38,059 bases of DNA from JBBITW01 sp037440525 (GCA_037440525.1 JBBITW010000009.1:1-38059); one strand, 5' to 3'; counted from the stretch's first letter, positions 8,473-16,890 are shown. The notes: generated by a model not told the origin, from the sequence alone. Program-made: numbers and translations.

Positions 8473-9582
8473 TTATCGTTCTCTCTTGCCTGCGATGAAT
8501 TCCTCCACCATCAATTTAGCTTCGTTATCAGGAAACTGGATAAATGGATGTTTCATCGCATAGGCCGAGATAGAGATAAGGGGGCCTCCTATTCCTCTTT
8601 CGCGGGCAATCTTACAACATCGGATTGAATCGATCGTAATTCCACCACTATTTGGAGAGTCTTCTACCGATAGCCTCAATTCGAGATTTAGCGGGACTTC
8701 TCCAAAACCACGACCTTCCATACGTAAGAAACAGACCTTATTGTCTTTTTGCCAGGGGACATAATCCGATGGACCGATATGTATGTTTTCAGGTTCCAGA
8801 GGGATTTCAAGCTGGGACTGAATGGCCTCAGTTTTGGAAATCCGTTTATTCTTCAGACGGTTTCGATTTAGCATATTCAGAAAATCTGTATTTCCACCTG
8901 TGTTGATTTGATAGGTGCGATCAAGTTTGACTCCACGATCTTCAAACAGTTTTACAAGGGTTCTATGAATAATGGTTGCACCCATCTGCGACTTTACATC
9001 ATCTCCAATAGCAGGAATTCCTTTTTCTTCAAATCTCTTTGCCCAATTTGGATCAGAGACAATGAAACTTGGCATACAATTTATTAAACTTACTCCAGTT
9101 GCAAGACATGCCTCTGCATAGAATTGAGTTGCAAGATCAGAGCCAACAGGAAGATAGTTCAGGAGGATTTCAACACCCGATTCCCTGAGGACTTTCTCTA
9201 CATTGCAAGGTTTTTCTTTTGCGACAATGAAGGTCCTATCCTCAGGAAAATCCCTCATATGTTCGGAGACCCCATCGAGTACTTCACCCATAGAAACTAT
9301 CACCCCTGAATTATTGAAATTCCTAAAAAATGTGGTGGTACAATTGGGTTTAGCAAAGATAGCCTCCCTCAGTGGTCTACCAACCTTTCTTTTATCGATA
9401 TCGAAGGCGGCTCCAACCTCTATATCCCAGGGTTTGTAACCTCCTATATCAAGGTGCATCAGACCGAGAGGTTCAAATTTTGGATTCTTCTGACTTAGGT
9501 CTCTGTAGAATTCAATCCCCTGGATAAGAGCACTTGCACAATTCCCAACACCAACAATACCGATTCGGATCGAATTCTTCAT
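8473..9582 (-). CDS. ino1: Inositol-3-phosphate synthase (myo-inositol-1-phosphate synthase)
   Basis: A 369-residue NAD-dependent enzyme that converts glucose 6-phosphate to inositol 3-phosphate, the first step to phosphatidylinositol or inositol-phosphate solutes. The N-terminal Rossmann motif reads GIVGVGNCASAL. The catalytic core includes GDDVKSQMGATIIHRTL and NTGGNTDFLNM, and the C-terminal signature SPNSGGITIDSIRCCKIA is present. The size and motifs fit the compact bacterial/archaeal form rather than the roughly 530-residue eukaryotic one. GGAAAGG nine bases upstream supports the start. It stands alone on the minus strand between plus-strand genes, flanked by a palindrome-rich gap, so the sequence does not reveal its partner pathway. 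No phosphatase or phospholipid synthase is adjacent. Confidence 0.95.
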   Translation of the reverse strand: MKNSIRIGIVGVGNCASALIQGIEFYRDLSQKNPKFEPLGLMHLDIGGYKPWDIEVGAAFDIDKRKVGRPLREAIFAKPNCTTTFFRNFNNSGVIVSMGEVLDGVSEHMRDFPEDRTFIVAKEKPCNVEKVLRESGVEILLNYLPVGSDLATQFYAEACLATGVSLINCMPSFIVSDPNWAKRFEEKGIPAIGDDVKSQMGATIIHRTLVKLFEDRGVKLDRTYQINTGGNTDFLNMLNRNRLKNKRISKTEAIQSQLEIPLEPENIHIGPSDYVPWQKDNKVCFLRMEGRGFGEVPLNLELRLSVEDSPNSGGITIDSIRCCKIARERGIGGPLISISAYAMKHPFIQFPDNEAKLMVEEFIAGKRER

Positions 9583-9697
9583 AAGATTTCAACCTTTCCA
9601 ATAAATTGAAAAATGGTTTTATAATCAGAAAAAAACTATCTTATTTCAATTCAATTGTCAAGAATTTTTGTAGAGACTCCTGAAAAAGTCCTAAAAT

Positions 9698-9859
9698 GAC
9701 TGGGGAGGTAGGGTTCCAAACCCTTCGAATGCGGACACTAAGAAGTTAAATTGCTTACAATCGCTTAAAAGAAAATCAAGCATTTTCAGGGTATTAATCA
9801 TTATTGCTAAACTATTAGAGGTATCCGCTCGAAGGCTTTTCCACCCCACCTCCCCAGTC
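9698..9859. repeat. GACTGGGGAGG palindromic element, long form
   Basis: The arms are GACTGGGGAGGTAGGG (9698-9713) and CCCCACCTCCCCAGTC (9844-9859), 15 of 16 bases complementary. Next to the arms the sequences CCTTCGAATGCGGA and TCCGCTCGAAGG also pair imperfectly. About 100 bases of AT-rich filler lie between them. The flanks (CTGAAAAAGTC on the left, GATACTTTTT on the right) recur around the short copy at 11765, so the mobile or conserved unit extends beyond the GC-rich arms. Confidence 0.75.
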
Positions 9860-9909
9860 TATAAGAATAGTTTTTGATACTTTTTAAGAGATCTCTTGTA
9901 GACTTTCAT

Positions 9910-10027
9910 TTAAAAATTAAAAGTGGACTCCTAATATATCCTCCTCTCCTTTGTCTTCTCCCCAGGGGGAGATGAGATAAGAAGTAGTGCAATTTTAAAA
10001 CTTAAACTGTCCACATTTAAATTTTAG
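9910..10027. repeat. Imperfect inverted repeat with GTGGAC/GTCCAC arms
   Basis: The left arm TTAAAAATTAAAAGTGGAC (9910-9928) pairs imperfectly with the right arm GTCCACATTTAAATTTTA (10009-10026). Between them is CT-rich sequence (CCTCCTCTCC) followed by CCCAGGGGGAGATGAG. It may be a degenerate small mobile element; no second copy was seen in the window. Confidence 0.35.
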
Positions 10028-10171
10028 CTAATGGATTTTTTATAGAGACTTCATAAGAGATAAATCTTGAAGAGAATAAAATTAAGATAAAAAATATTCC
10101 TTCAGATGATTTGACTCCAATTTTTATTTCTGATAAAAATATTTTATATAATTATAAAGGAAATAAAACAG

Positions 10172-10501
10172 ATGCTTAAAAAGAGGGAATTAAAAAAGGA
10201 AAAACTTGAGGAAATTATACGGAGGATTATTCAAGTTGCTCAACCTGAGAAAATTATTCTCTTTGGATCTGCGGCAAAAGGGACAATGGGTCCTCATAGT
10301 GATGTGGATTTATTAGTTATAAAAAAGGGAGAATTTCATCAGGGTCGTCTTACAGGCGATATTTATATGAACCTCCATGGAATAGGTATAGCTGTGGATG
10401 TTATTTTAGTAACTCCTGAGCAGGTTGAGAGATATCGGAATAACCACTACCTCGTTATTGCCCCTGCTCTTCGTGATGGAAAAGAGGTTTATCGTGCCTG
10501 A
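10172..10501 (+). CDS. MNT-type nucleotidyltransferase (MntA-like antitoxin)
   Basis: A 109-residue minimal nucleotidyltransferase. The active-site motif GS-x10-D-x-D is complete (G32, S33, D44, D46), and the third metal-binding Asp is D76 in IAVDVILV. In MntA/HepT modules such proteins neutralise a HEPN-domain RNase by adding AMP to it. The expected partner is present directly downstream only as a C-terminal remnant (10501-10668), so this may be an orphan antitoxin or may act on a HEPN protein elsewhere. The stop codon TGA overlaps the start of the remnant's open frame. No strong Shine-Dalgarno is seen (AAAGGAAA about 10 bases upstream). Confidence 0.85.
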   Translation: MLKKRELKKEKLEEIIRRIIQVAQPEKIILFGSAAKGTMGPHSDVDLLVIKKGEFHQGRLTGDIYMNLHGIGIAVDVILVTPEQVERYRNNHYLVIAPALRDGKEVYRA

Positions 10502-10668
10502 AAGGTATCCTCCAGAAGACCCAAGAGCAAGGAGAAAAATTAACACGATTTGCAGTTTTCACCAGATATCCAGGGATTGCTTCTCCTGTGAATTACGATG
10601 AATATGAAGAGGCATTAAATTTGGCAGAGGAAATTGTCCGATGGGCAAAAAAACAAATCGAAAGTTAA
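10501..10668 (+). pseudogene. Decayed HEPN-domain toxin, C-terminal remnant
   Basis: In the frame ending with TAA at 10666-10668 the translation contains EKLTRFAVFTRYPG and, near the end, YDEYEEALNLAEEIVRWAKK, which match the last third of HEPN proteins that accompany MNT antitoxins. The frame has no start codon and opens only at 10477, so the N-terminal two thirds, including where the RNase R-x4-6-H motif would lie, are missing. The join seems to have been made by an internal deletion that brought the MNT stop next to the HEPN tail. Confidence 0.65.
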
Positions 10669-10726
10669 AATAGGAATTCAAATCTTAAAAGTTGAATTTA
10701 ATTTTGATTAAGTATAAGGAGGGGAA

Positions 10727-11620
10727 ATGAAAAGAAAGCTTATAATCATTATAGTAATATTAGTTCTCATAATAGGAGGCGCCTATCTCTTTTACTCCTT
10801 TTATATTGAAAGTCCAAGCAGGCAGGTTCTTGCACATGTGAATGACGAAAGGATTACAGTTGAAGAATTCAACCGTGAGCTCGCTAAATTGGAAAGCCCT
10901 TTACGAGAAATGTACAGAGAGGATCCCCTCCAATTTCTTGAAGGGATGATAATTAAAAAACTGCTTTTGCAGGAGGCAAAGAAAGAGGTTCCGGAGAAAC
11001 CGAAAACATATAAAGATATTACAAAGGCTTCTCCTGAAGAAGACCTCATCTCAAACTTGATGAAAAAGAGATTTTCAACCCCACCGACTGTGACAAAGGA
11101 AGAGATAAAAGAATTTTATTCCTTTTTTAAGGAGCAGATGGGTGGGAAATCTTTAGATCAGGTCTCATCCGAGATTGAGGAGATTTTAAGACAGGAGAAA
11201 CTGAAAGAGGAGACAAGAAAATTCATCCTTGGTCTAAGAACAGCTGCCAAAGTTCAGATAGATCAGATTCGTCTGCAAAAGATTTCATCCAAACCCCCGG
11301 AATCAAATACAGAGGAAGATTTTAAAAATGCCCTTAAAAGCGGGAAACCATTTTTAGTCGACTTTGGTGCAAATAATTGCTTGCCCTGCCGTCAGATGAG
11401 GCCTCTTTTAAAAGAGATCGATAAAGAATATGTGGGGAAGGTAAAGGTGTTAGTCATCGATGTTTATAGATATCAAAATCTTGCTCGAGAATTTAAAATA
11501 CAACTCATTCCTACCCTGATCTTCTTCGACAAACAGGGGAAAGAGATTTTTAGACACATAGGGTTCATGGATAAGGAGAAGATCGTAGCGAAGTTAAAAG
11601 AGATCGGGATGGAAACATAA
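10727..11620 (+). CDS. Membrane-anchored SurA-N-like / thioredoxin fusion protein
   Basis: A 297-residue protein with one N-terminal membrane helix (about 4-27), so the rest should face the periplasm. Residues 31-180 resemble the SurA/PpiC chaperone N-terminal region (VLAHVNDERITVEEFNREL, then FLEGMIIKKLLLQEAKKE), but no parvulin PPIase domain follows. Residues 195-297 form a thioredoxin domain with active site C218-L-P-C221 and the cis-proline P262 in QLIPTLIFF. A role in disulfide or thiol exchange on unfolded exported proteins is plausible. AGGAGGGGAA just upstream of the ATG is a strong ribosome-binding site. Its neighbours (MNT module, MFS transporter) give no functional hint. Confidence 0.85.
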   Translation: MKRKLIIIIVILVLIIGGAYLFYSFYIESPSRQVLAHVNDERITVEEFNRELAKLESPLREMYREDPLQFLEGMIIKKLLLQEAKKEVPEKPKTYKDITKASPEEDLISNLMKKRFSTPPTVTKEEIKEFYSFFKEQMGGKSLDQVSSEIEEILRQEKLKEETRKFILGLRTAAKVQIDQIRLQKISSKPPESNTEEDFKNALKSGKPFLVDFGANNCLPCRQMRPLLKEIDKEYVGKVKVLVIDVYRYQNLAREFKIQLIPTLIFFDKQGKEIFRHIGFMDKEKIVAKLKEIGMET

Positions 11621-11764
11621 TTTCATAATAAAATAACTATTATCCTTGCCTACCATGATGGGGTTTATCAGACCACTATTGGTAGCCCGGTGGTATTCCC
11701 AATATCTTCTCCAAGAGTTCTATGTTAGGTTTAAATATCGAGGGCTCTGAAAAATTCTTGAAAT

Positions 11765-11822
11765 GACTGGGGAGGTAGGGCTTCAAACCCTTCGAATGCC
11801 TTTCCATCCCACCTCCCCAGTC
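11765..11822. repeat. GACTGGGGAGG palindromic element, short form
   Basis: The arms are GACTGGGGAGGTAGGG (11765-11780) and TCCCACCTCCCCAGTC (11807-11822), with only 26 bases between them, including AAACCCTTCGAATGC that is shared with the long copy at 9698. The outer flanks (CTGAAAAATTC before, ATACTTTTTTAGGGA after) also match the long copy. It lies in the 263-base gap before the MFS gene, which otherwise shows no coding signal. Confidence 0.8.
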
Positions 11823-11883
11823 TTATAAGATCGTTTTAAATACTTTTTTAGGGACATCATATCTAATCTCGTATGATAAATTT

Positions 11884-13032
11884 ATGGATAATGGAGAGGA
11901 ACCAAAACTTTTTCAACGCGATTTCATTCTAACCTTTTTTTCACATTTTACTTTTGCATCAGTTTTTCATATCTTAATTCCAACACTTCCCATCTATCTC
12001 AAGAGATTGGGTTCTACAGAAATAGAAATTGGTCTTCTTATAGGAATCTTTGCAATTTCTTCATTGGGACTTAGACCTCTTGTTGGTAAAGCCCTTTTAA
12101 AAACAATGGAAAAAAGGTTTATGATTGGTGGTTCTGTTCTTTATGCCCTTACATCCATCGCCTATCTTTTTACACCTCCATTTTGGCCATTTTTTATAGT
12201 GAGAGTCTTTCAAGGTATTGCATTTGCCTTTTTTCACACTGCCTCACTGACATTAATTGCCAATATAAGTTCAGAGTCCCATAGAGGCCAGAGTTTGGGT
12301 TACTTTTCTATATCCATGACCATTTCTGGTGCATTGTCTCCTTCAATAGGGTTCATTATAAATAACTTCAGTTTCGCCACCCTTTTTCTGGTCTGCTTTG
12401 GGCTTTCAGTATGTTCTATGGTGATTTCTCTTCAATTAAAAGGGAAAAGGCCTTCTCCTTCAGAGGATCATTCAATTAGGAGGATTTTCTTTCTCAGCCG
12501 AGAAGCTCTTCCCCCATCCATCATCAATTCCTTTTCACTTTTTATCTGGGGGGCCTTAACAGCCTTTTTCCCTCTTTATGCAATCAATCATGGGGTATCC
12601 AATCCAGGCCTTTTCTTTACCACCATTGCACTGATGCTTATACTTGGCCGTGTGTTTGGTGGGAGGATAATGGATCTTTATGATAGGGAGAAGGTCATTC
12701 TGCCTTGCCTAATCTGTTATATAGTTTCAATGTCAATACTTTCTTTTTCAAAAACACTACCAATGTTTATCCTTGTGGCTGTGATTTTCGGGATGGGACA
12801 GGCCTTTTTAATGCCTGTTTTAGTGGCCTATGCCCTAACTCGCGATGGCACCTCTGCAGGGCCAGTTATGGGGACATTTACTGCCGTCTCGGATCTTGGG
12901 CTATTTTTGGGATCAGTAATCATGGGGATAGTTATTCAGACAACAGGTTACTCTACGATGTTTCTGTGTTTAGCTATATTGGGTTTCATTAATCTCAATT
13001 ATTTCTATTTTTTTGTAAGAAAAAGGAAATAA
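11884..13032 (+). CDS. Major facilitator superfamily transporter
   Basis: A 382-residue integral membrane protein with about 12 predicted hydrophobic helices in two halves, separated by a charged loop near residues 185-200 (LKGKRPSPSEDHSIRR). The loop between helices 2 and 3 carries a weak family-A-like motif (GLRPLVGKALLKTMEKR), and a second appears in the C-terminal half as GRVFGGRIMDLYDREKV. This places it in the drug/metabolite efflux-like MFS group, but the substrate cannot be read from the sequence. The Shine-Dalgarno before the ATG is poor, yet no better start exists before the first helix. It lies between a repeat-bearing gap and the aldehyde oxidoreductase gene, 112 bases apart, so it is probably its own transcript. 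Confidence 0.9.
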   Translation: MDNGEEPKLFQRDFILTFFSHFTFASVFHILIPTLPIYLKRLGSTEIEIGLLIGIFAISSLGLRPLVGKALLKTMEKRFMIGGSVLYALTSIAYLFTPPFWPFFIVRVFQGIAFAFFHTASLTLIANISSESHRGQSLGYFSISMTISGALSPSIGFIINNFSFATLFLVCFGLSVCSMVISLQLKGKRPSPSEDHSIRRIFFLSREALPPSIINSFSLFIWGALTAFFPLYAINHGVSNPGLFFTTIALMLILGRVFGGRIMDLYDREKVILPCLICYIVSMSILSFSKTLPMFILVAVIFGMGQAFLMPVLVAYALTRDGTSAGPVMGTFTAVSDLGLFLGSVIMGIVIQTTGYSTMFLCLAILGFINLNYFYFFVRKRK

Positions 13033-13144
13033 TATAGGTTTCGATTCATGTAATGTTTTCATAAGGCCCTTACTTTAAGCGAATCCTGGTAAAATAAAAG
13101 TTAATCCTTGATTTAATCAACAATTTTCTTTTAATATTTATCTG

Positions 13145-14878
13145 ATGGAAGGATTTTTTAATAGACTACTTCGTATAAATCTCTCAAAGAAAAAATCTAT
13201 GGTGGAAGAAATTCCCGAACACGTCCTCCAATCCTATTTAGGTGGAAAGGGTTTGGGTTCATACCTTCTTCTAAAAGAGAATCCACCTCATATTGATCCA
13301 CTTTCACCTGATAATCGTCTGATATTCACCCTGGGGCCGCTTGCAGACACCTTATTTCATGGTTCAAGTCGTTATGCCATATTTACCAAGTCACCCCAGA
13401 CAGGAATCTATTCTGAATCTTATTCAGGAGGGAAGATCACACTCCCTCTCAGCAGGACTGGTTATGACGCCATTATTATTGAAGGGAGATCCAGTAATCC
13501 CATATTTATTGAAATAAGTGATAGAGATGTTATTTTTCACTCTGCCCCTGATATCTGGGGAAAGGATACTTACGAGGCAGAAGATGAGATTCTTAAAAAG
13601 GTTGATATTCAGGGGGCAGGGGCTATGGTCATAGGGCCTGCTGGTGAAAACCTTGTTAAGTTTGCAGTAATAGAAAGCGAACACTGGCGTTCCCTCGGAA
13701 GGGCAGGAATTGGTTCTGTAATGGGCTCAAAGAAACTCAAAGGGATTGTCTTCCATGGCAGAACCCGAAGAAGACTTGCAGATCCTTCTTCTTTAAGGAG
13801 ACTTGCCAAAGAATTTAAAGAGCGTGTCAAGGATAATCAGATCGTTAAGGTTTATAGAAAATATGGAACTCCAATGCTTGTATCCATAATGAATACCATA
13901 GGTGCCTTTCCAACTCAATATTGGTCCAAAGGGACATTAGAAGGATGGGAAGAAATAAGCGCAGAGAGCCTTATGGAACACTGTGATGTTACTCCATCGG
14001 CATGCCCCCATTGCTTTATGGCCTGCGGGAAAATCTCACAGGTAAAACAGGGTCGACACAAGGGTCTTCGAATTATGGGGCCAGAGTACGAAACAATTTA
14101 TGCCTTCGGGGGGCTGTGTATGGTTAAATCGATTGAGGAGATAATATACCTTAACGATCTTTGTGACCGACTCGGCATGGATACCATTACAGCAGGAAAC
14201 CTGGTGGCCTTTGCTATTGAGGCATCGAAAAAAGGGAAGATTAGGGAGAAACTCGACTACGGGGATGTAGATGGTATTTCGGAGATTTTGAAAATGATTG
14301 CCTACCAGAAGGGGATAGGAGAAATATTGTCAAAAGGAATTAAGTACGCCTCCTCATTCTGGGGAATGGAGAAAGAGGCTGTTCATGTAAAAGGGCTTGA
14401 GCCAGCAGGTTTTGATCCGAGGGTCTTAAAGGGGATGGGACTTGCCTATGCCACTTCAGATCGAGGGGCATGCCATCTAAGGGCGACCTTTTATAAATCT
14501 GAGCTTTCAGGCCAGATCGACCCTGATCAGATAAGAGGAAAGGCTAAACTCTTTGTGGATTATGAAGATAAGATGACAATTTTTGATGCCCTGATCCTAT
14601 GTCGTTTTTACAGGGATCTAATCACCTGGAATGACCTTGAAGAGATTATAAAATTTGCCTGTGGGTTATCACTGAAAAAGAGGGATCTAAAGGCTATGGC
14701 TTCAAGGATTATAAATTTAGCCCGATCCTTTAATCGTCAGGAAGGGGTGACAAGAAGGGATGATAGGCTTCCGAGGAGATTCTATAATGAAATGCTAAAG
14801 GAAACTGGAAAGGCAATGGATCAGAAGGAACTGGAATTTATGATAAATGAATATTATAGGCTGAGGGGATGGAATTGA
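13145..14878 (+). CDS. aor: Aldehyde:ferredoxin oxidoreductase, tungsten/molybdopterin family
   Basis: A 577-residue member of the AOR family, which oxidises aldehydes to acids and passes electrons to ferredoxin using a bis-pterin tungsten cofactor and one 4Fe-4S cluster. The start (FFNRLLRINLSKKK) is the usual AOR opening. The pterin-binding N-terminal domain has GGKGLGSYLL and SYSGGKITLPL. The cluster cysteines are C287, C290 and C294 in ACPHCFMAC, with the fourth at C486 in LILCRFYR, matching the Pyrococcus AOR pattern. GPEYET (from G312) is also conserved. It is slightly shorter than the usual 600-620 residues. No clear Shine-Dalgarno precedes the ATG. The sensor kinase begins 26 bases after its stop, suggesting co-transcription. 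Substrate specificity is not evident. Confidence 0.95.
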   Translation: MEGFFNRLLRINLSKKKSMVEEIPEHVLQSYLGGKGLGSYLLLKENPPHIDPLSPDNRLIFTLGPLADTLFHGSSRYAIFTKSPQTGIYSESYSGGKITLPLSRTGYDAIIIEGRSSNPIFIEISDRDVIFHSAPDIWGKDTYEAEDEILKKVDIQGAGAMVIGPAGENLVKFAVIESEHWRSLGRAGIGSVMGSKKLKGIVFHGRTRRRLADPSSLRRLAKEFKERVKDNQIVKVYRKYGTPMLVSIMNTIGAFPTQYWSKGTLEGWEEISAESLMEHCDVTPSACPHCFMACGKISQVKQGRHKGLRIMGPEYETIYAFGGLCMVKSIEEIIYLNDLCDRLGMDTITAGNLVAFAIEASKKGKIREKLDYGDVDGISEILKMIAYQKGIGEILSKGIKYASSFWGMEKEAVHVKGLEPAGFDPRVLKGMGLAYATSDRGACHLRATFYKSELSGQIDPDQIRGKAKLFVDYEDKMTIFDALILCRFYRDLITWNDLEEIIKFACGLSLKKRDLKAMASRIINLARSFNRQEGVTRRDDRLPRRFYNEMLKETGKAMDQKELEFMINEYYRLRGWN

Positions 14879-14904
14879 TTTTCTTCTAAAAAGAAAAAGA
14901 GATT

Positions 14905-16458
14905 ATGGTCTTTCAAAGTCTTAAAGCAAAGATTCTTCTTATAGTAATTGTTGCGGTGGTTTTGATTGAAGGTATATTCCTCTACCTAAATATTAGATCC
15001 CTATCCCAGCAGATTCTCAATAAGACTGAGGAGGAGGCATTTAATCTCAGCGAGACTATACGCCTTAGCATCAGAAACGCTATGATAAAGGACCGGAGGG
15101 ATGAGTACCAGCGAATCATAGATGATGTTGCCCAGAGAAAAGGGATTGTTGAGGTAAGAATCTTTAACAAACAGGGGATGATAACGGTTTCTTCCGACCG
15201 TTCAAAAGTAGGGACAGTGGTGGATAAGAAAGCAGAGGCATGTTTTGGATGCCATAAGGAGGACGAAGCAAAGGTTTTGCTTCCTTCTGATAGTAAGACC
15301 CGAATATATCATATGGGAAACCAGAGTCTTCTCGGTTTAATTAATCCTATTTATAATGAACCTTCCTGCTATTCCTGTCATCCGAAGACCTTGAATGTTC
15401 TTGGAGTCCTGGATACCACTATCAGTCTTGAGAGTTTTGAAAAGGAGAGAGCACAGATATATAACAGGATGATAATTTCGGGTTTGATAAGCGTTATAAT
15501 TTTAAGCTTAGTTTTAAGTTTGCTCCTAACCCGCTTTGTAAATAAACCAATTAATAAACTTCTGGCCGCTACAAAAAGGGCTGCCCGTGGGGATCTGGAT
15601 CAAATCGTAGGGATAAAATCCCACGATGAATTGGGAGAACTTTCAGGGTCATTTAACAATATGATCACAGAGCTTAAAAAATCTCGTGATGCTATTGAAG
15701 AATGGACTCATACCCTGGAGCAAAAGGTGCAGGAAAGGACTCAGGAGCTTCAGAAGGTTCAGGATCAATTGATTCGTGCAGGTAAGATGGCTGCCCTCGG
15801 AGAGTTAGCCGCAGGGGTTGCACACGAAATAAACAATCCACTTACAGGTGTGCTTACTTTTAGCTCCCTGATGTTGAAGAAGGTCGATGATAAACATCCA
15901 TGGAAAAGGGATCTGGAGAATATTGTTGAGCAGACGACAAGGTGTAGAAATATTGTAAGGGGTCTCTTAGATTTTGCACGTCAGAGAAAGCCTGACAAGA
16001 AGGAGTGGGATATTAATAAATTGATCGAACAGACCATTGGTCTTCTTGAGAATCAAGCCCGTTTTCAGAATATTAAAATTGTAAAAGAGTTTAAAAAAGA
16101 TATGCCAATGCTCTTCTTAGATGGGGATCAGATACAGCAGGTATTTATGAATATCCTTATCAATGCTGCAGATGCAATGGCTGGCAGTATGGGCACATTA
16201 ACTGTTAAAACGGATTTAAGAGATGGAAAGGCATTGATTTCTTTTACTGATACAGGATGTGGAATGTCCAGGGAGCAACTTTCTCGGGTCTTTACACCAT
16301 TTTTTACTACAAAGGAGACTGGGAAAGGAACAGGGCTTGGATTGGCCATAAGCTATGGAATCGTGCAGAGTCATAATGGAGATATTGAGGTTGAGAGCGA
16401 GGTTGGCAGAGGTTCAACCTTCAGGATTAAGCTTCCTATAGATAGGCAAGAGGGGTGA
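14905..16458 (+). CDS. Sensor histidine kinase with periplasmic di-c-heme domain
   Basis: A 517-residue membrane kinase. A first helix (about 8-29) and a second (about 188-210) enclose a periplasmic sensor domain carrying two c-type heme motifs, C113-F-G-C116-H117 and C155-Y-S-C158-H159. These should be covalently attached to heme by the cytochrome c maturation system. HAMP follows (about 211-262), then a coiled coil and the HisKA domain with phospho-accepting H307 in AHEINNPL. The ATPase domain has N420 in LINAADAM, DTGCGM (449-454) and GKGTGLGLA (473-481). All kinase boxes look intact. No response regulator is in the window. It is 26 bases behind aor and four bases before queF. Redox or small-ligand sensing is plausible; the ligand is unknown. 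Confidence 0.93.
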   Translation: MVFQSLKAKILLIVIVAVVLIEGIFLYLNIRSLSQQILNKTEEEAFNLSETIRLSIRNAMIKDRRDEYQRIIDDVAQRKGIVEVRIFNKQGMITVSSDRSKVGTVVDKKAEACFGCHKEDEAKVLLPSDSKTRIYHMGNQSLLGLINPIYNEPSCYSCHPKTLNVLGVLDTTISLESFEKERAQIYNRMIISGLISVIILSLVLSLLLTRFVNKPINKLLAATKRAARGDLDQIVGIKSHDELGELSGSFNNMITELKKSRDAIEEWTHTLEQKVQERTQELQKVQDQLIRAGKMAALGELAAGVAHEINNPLTGVLTFSSLMLKKVDDKHPWKRDLENIVEQTTRCRNIVRGLLDFARQRKPDKKEWDINKLIEQTIGLLENQARFQNIKIVKEFKKDMPMLFLDGDQIQQVFMNILINAADAMAGSMGTLTVKTDLRDGKALISFTDTGCGMSREQLSRVFTPFFTTKETGKGTGLGLAISYGIVQSHNGDIEVESEVGRGSTFRIKLPIDRQEG

Positions 16459-16462
16459 GGCA

Positions 16463-16864
16463 ATGGACTATACTCAAGATCATGCTCGATCAGGGATAGA
16501 TGTTCCCCTTCCAAAGATTGAGTGTTTTGAAAATCAATTCAAAAATTATGAGATTACGATTTCCATCCCTGAATATACCTCAGTATGCCCCAGAACAGGG
16601 CTTCCTGATTTCGGGACAATAACAATTCGATATGTACCCGGGAAATGGTGTGTGGAATTGAAATCCCTTAAGATGTATATTCTGGCATATAGAAACCTGG
16701 GCATCTTTTATGAAAATGCTGTTAACCGCATACTTAGGGATTTTGTAGAGGCATCGAAACCGCTCAGGGCTACGGTTATAGGTGAATTCAATGTCAGAGG
16801 GGGGATGAAGAGTATAATCGAGGCCTCCTACCCACCGACAAAATATAAAAAGAGCTACAGGTAA
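16463..16864 (+). CDS. queF: NADPH-dependent 7-cyano-7-deazaguanine reductase
   Basis: A 133-residue single-domain QueF that reduces preQ0 to preQ1 in queuosine synthesis. The thioimide-forming Cys and its Asp are C42 and D49 in SVCPRTGLPDFG, with the family spacing of seven. The QueF motif reads CVELKSLK (E65), and IGEFNVRGG is the conserved C-terminal segment. One oddity is that the family's active-site His-Glu pair (His96-Glu97 in the B. subtilis enzyme, 34 residues after the Asp) aligns with Y83-E84 here (GIFYEN). The ATG follows the kinase stop by four bases, with GAGGGGTGAGG as ribosome-binding site, so translation is probably coupled. No other queuosine genes are nearby. The gene converges with porB, 26 bases apart. 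Confidence 0.93.
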   Translation: MDYTQDHARSGIDVPLPKIECFENQFKNYEITISIPEYTSVCPRTGLPDFGTITIRYVPGKWCVELKSLKMYILAYRNLGIFYENAVNRILRDFVEASKPLRATVIGEFNVRGGMKSIIEASYPPTKYKKSYR

Positions 16865-16890
16865 ATGTGGATGAGTCTTTCCTTTGAAGA

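Larger units (their letters stand above)
9583..10171. other. 589-base gene-free region with two palindromic elements
   Basis: This gap separates the divergent ino1 and MNT genes. It contains the long GACTGGGGAGG-ended element (9698-9859) and a second imperfect inverted repeat whose arms end in GTGGAC (9910-9928) and GTCCAC (10009-10027). After that, an AT-rich stretch includes about 40 codons without stop, from roughly 10058 to 10179, in a frame overlapping the MNT start; it has no start codon and is at most a decayed gene tail. No clear sigma-70 promoter was found for either flanking gene. Confidence 0.6.

Noticed and set aside
10058..10179. About 40 codons without stop before the MNT gene
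   Set aside because: No start codon or ribosome-binding site; could be a decayed gene tail, but the composition alone is not enough to call it.
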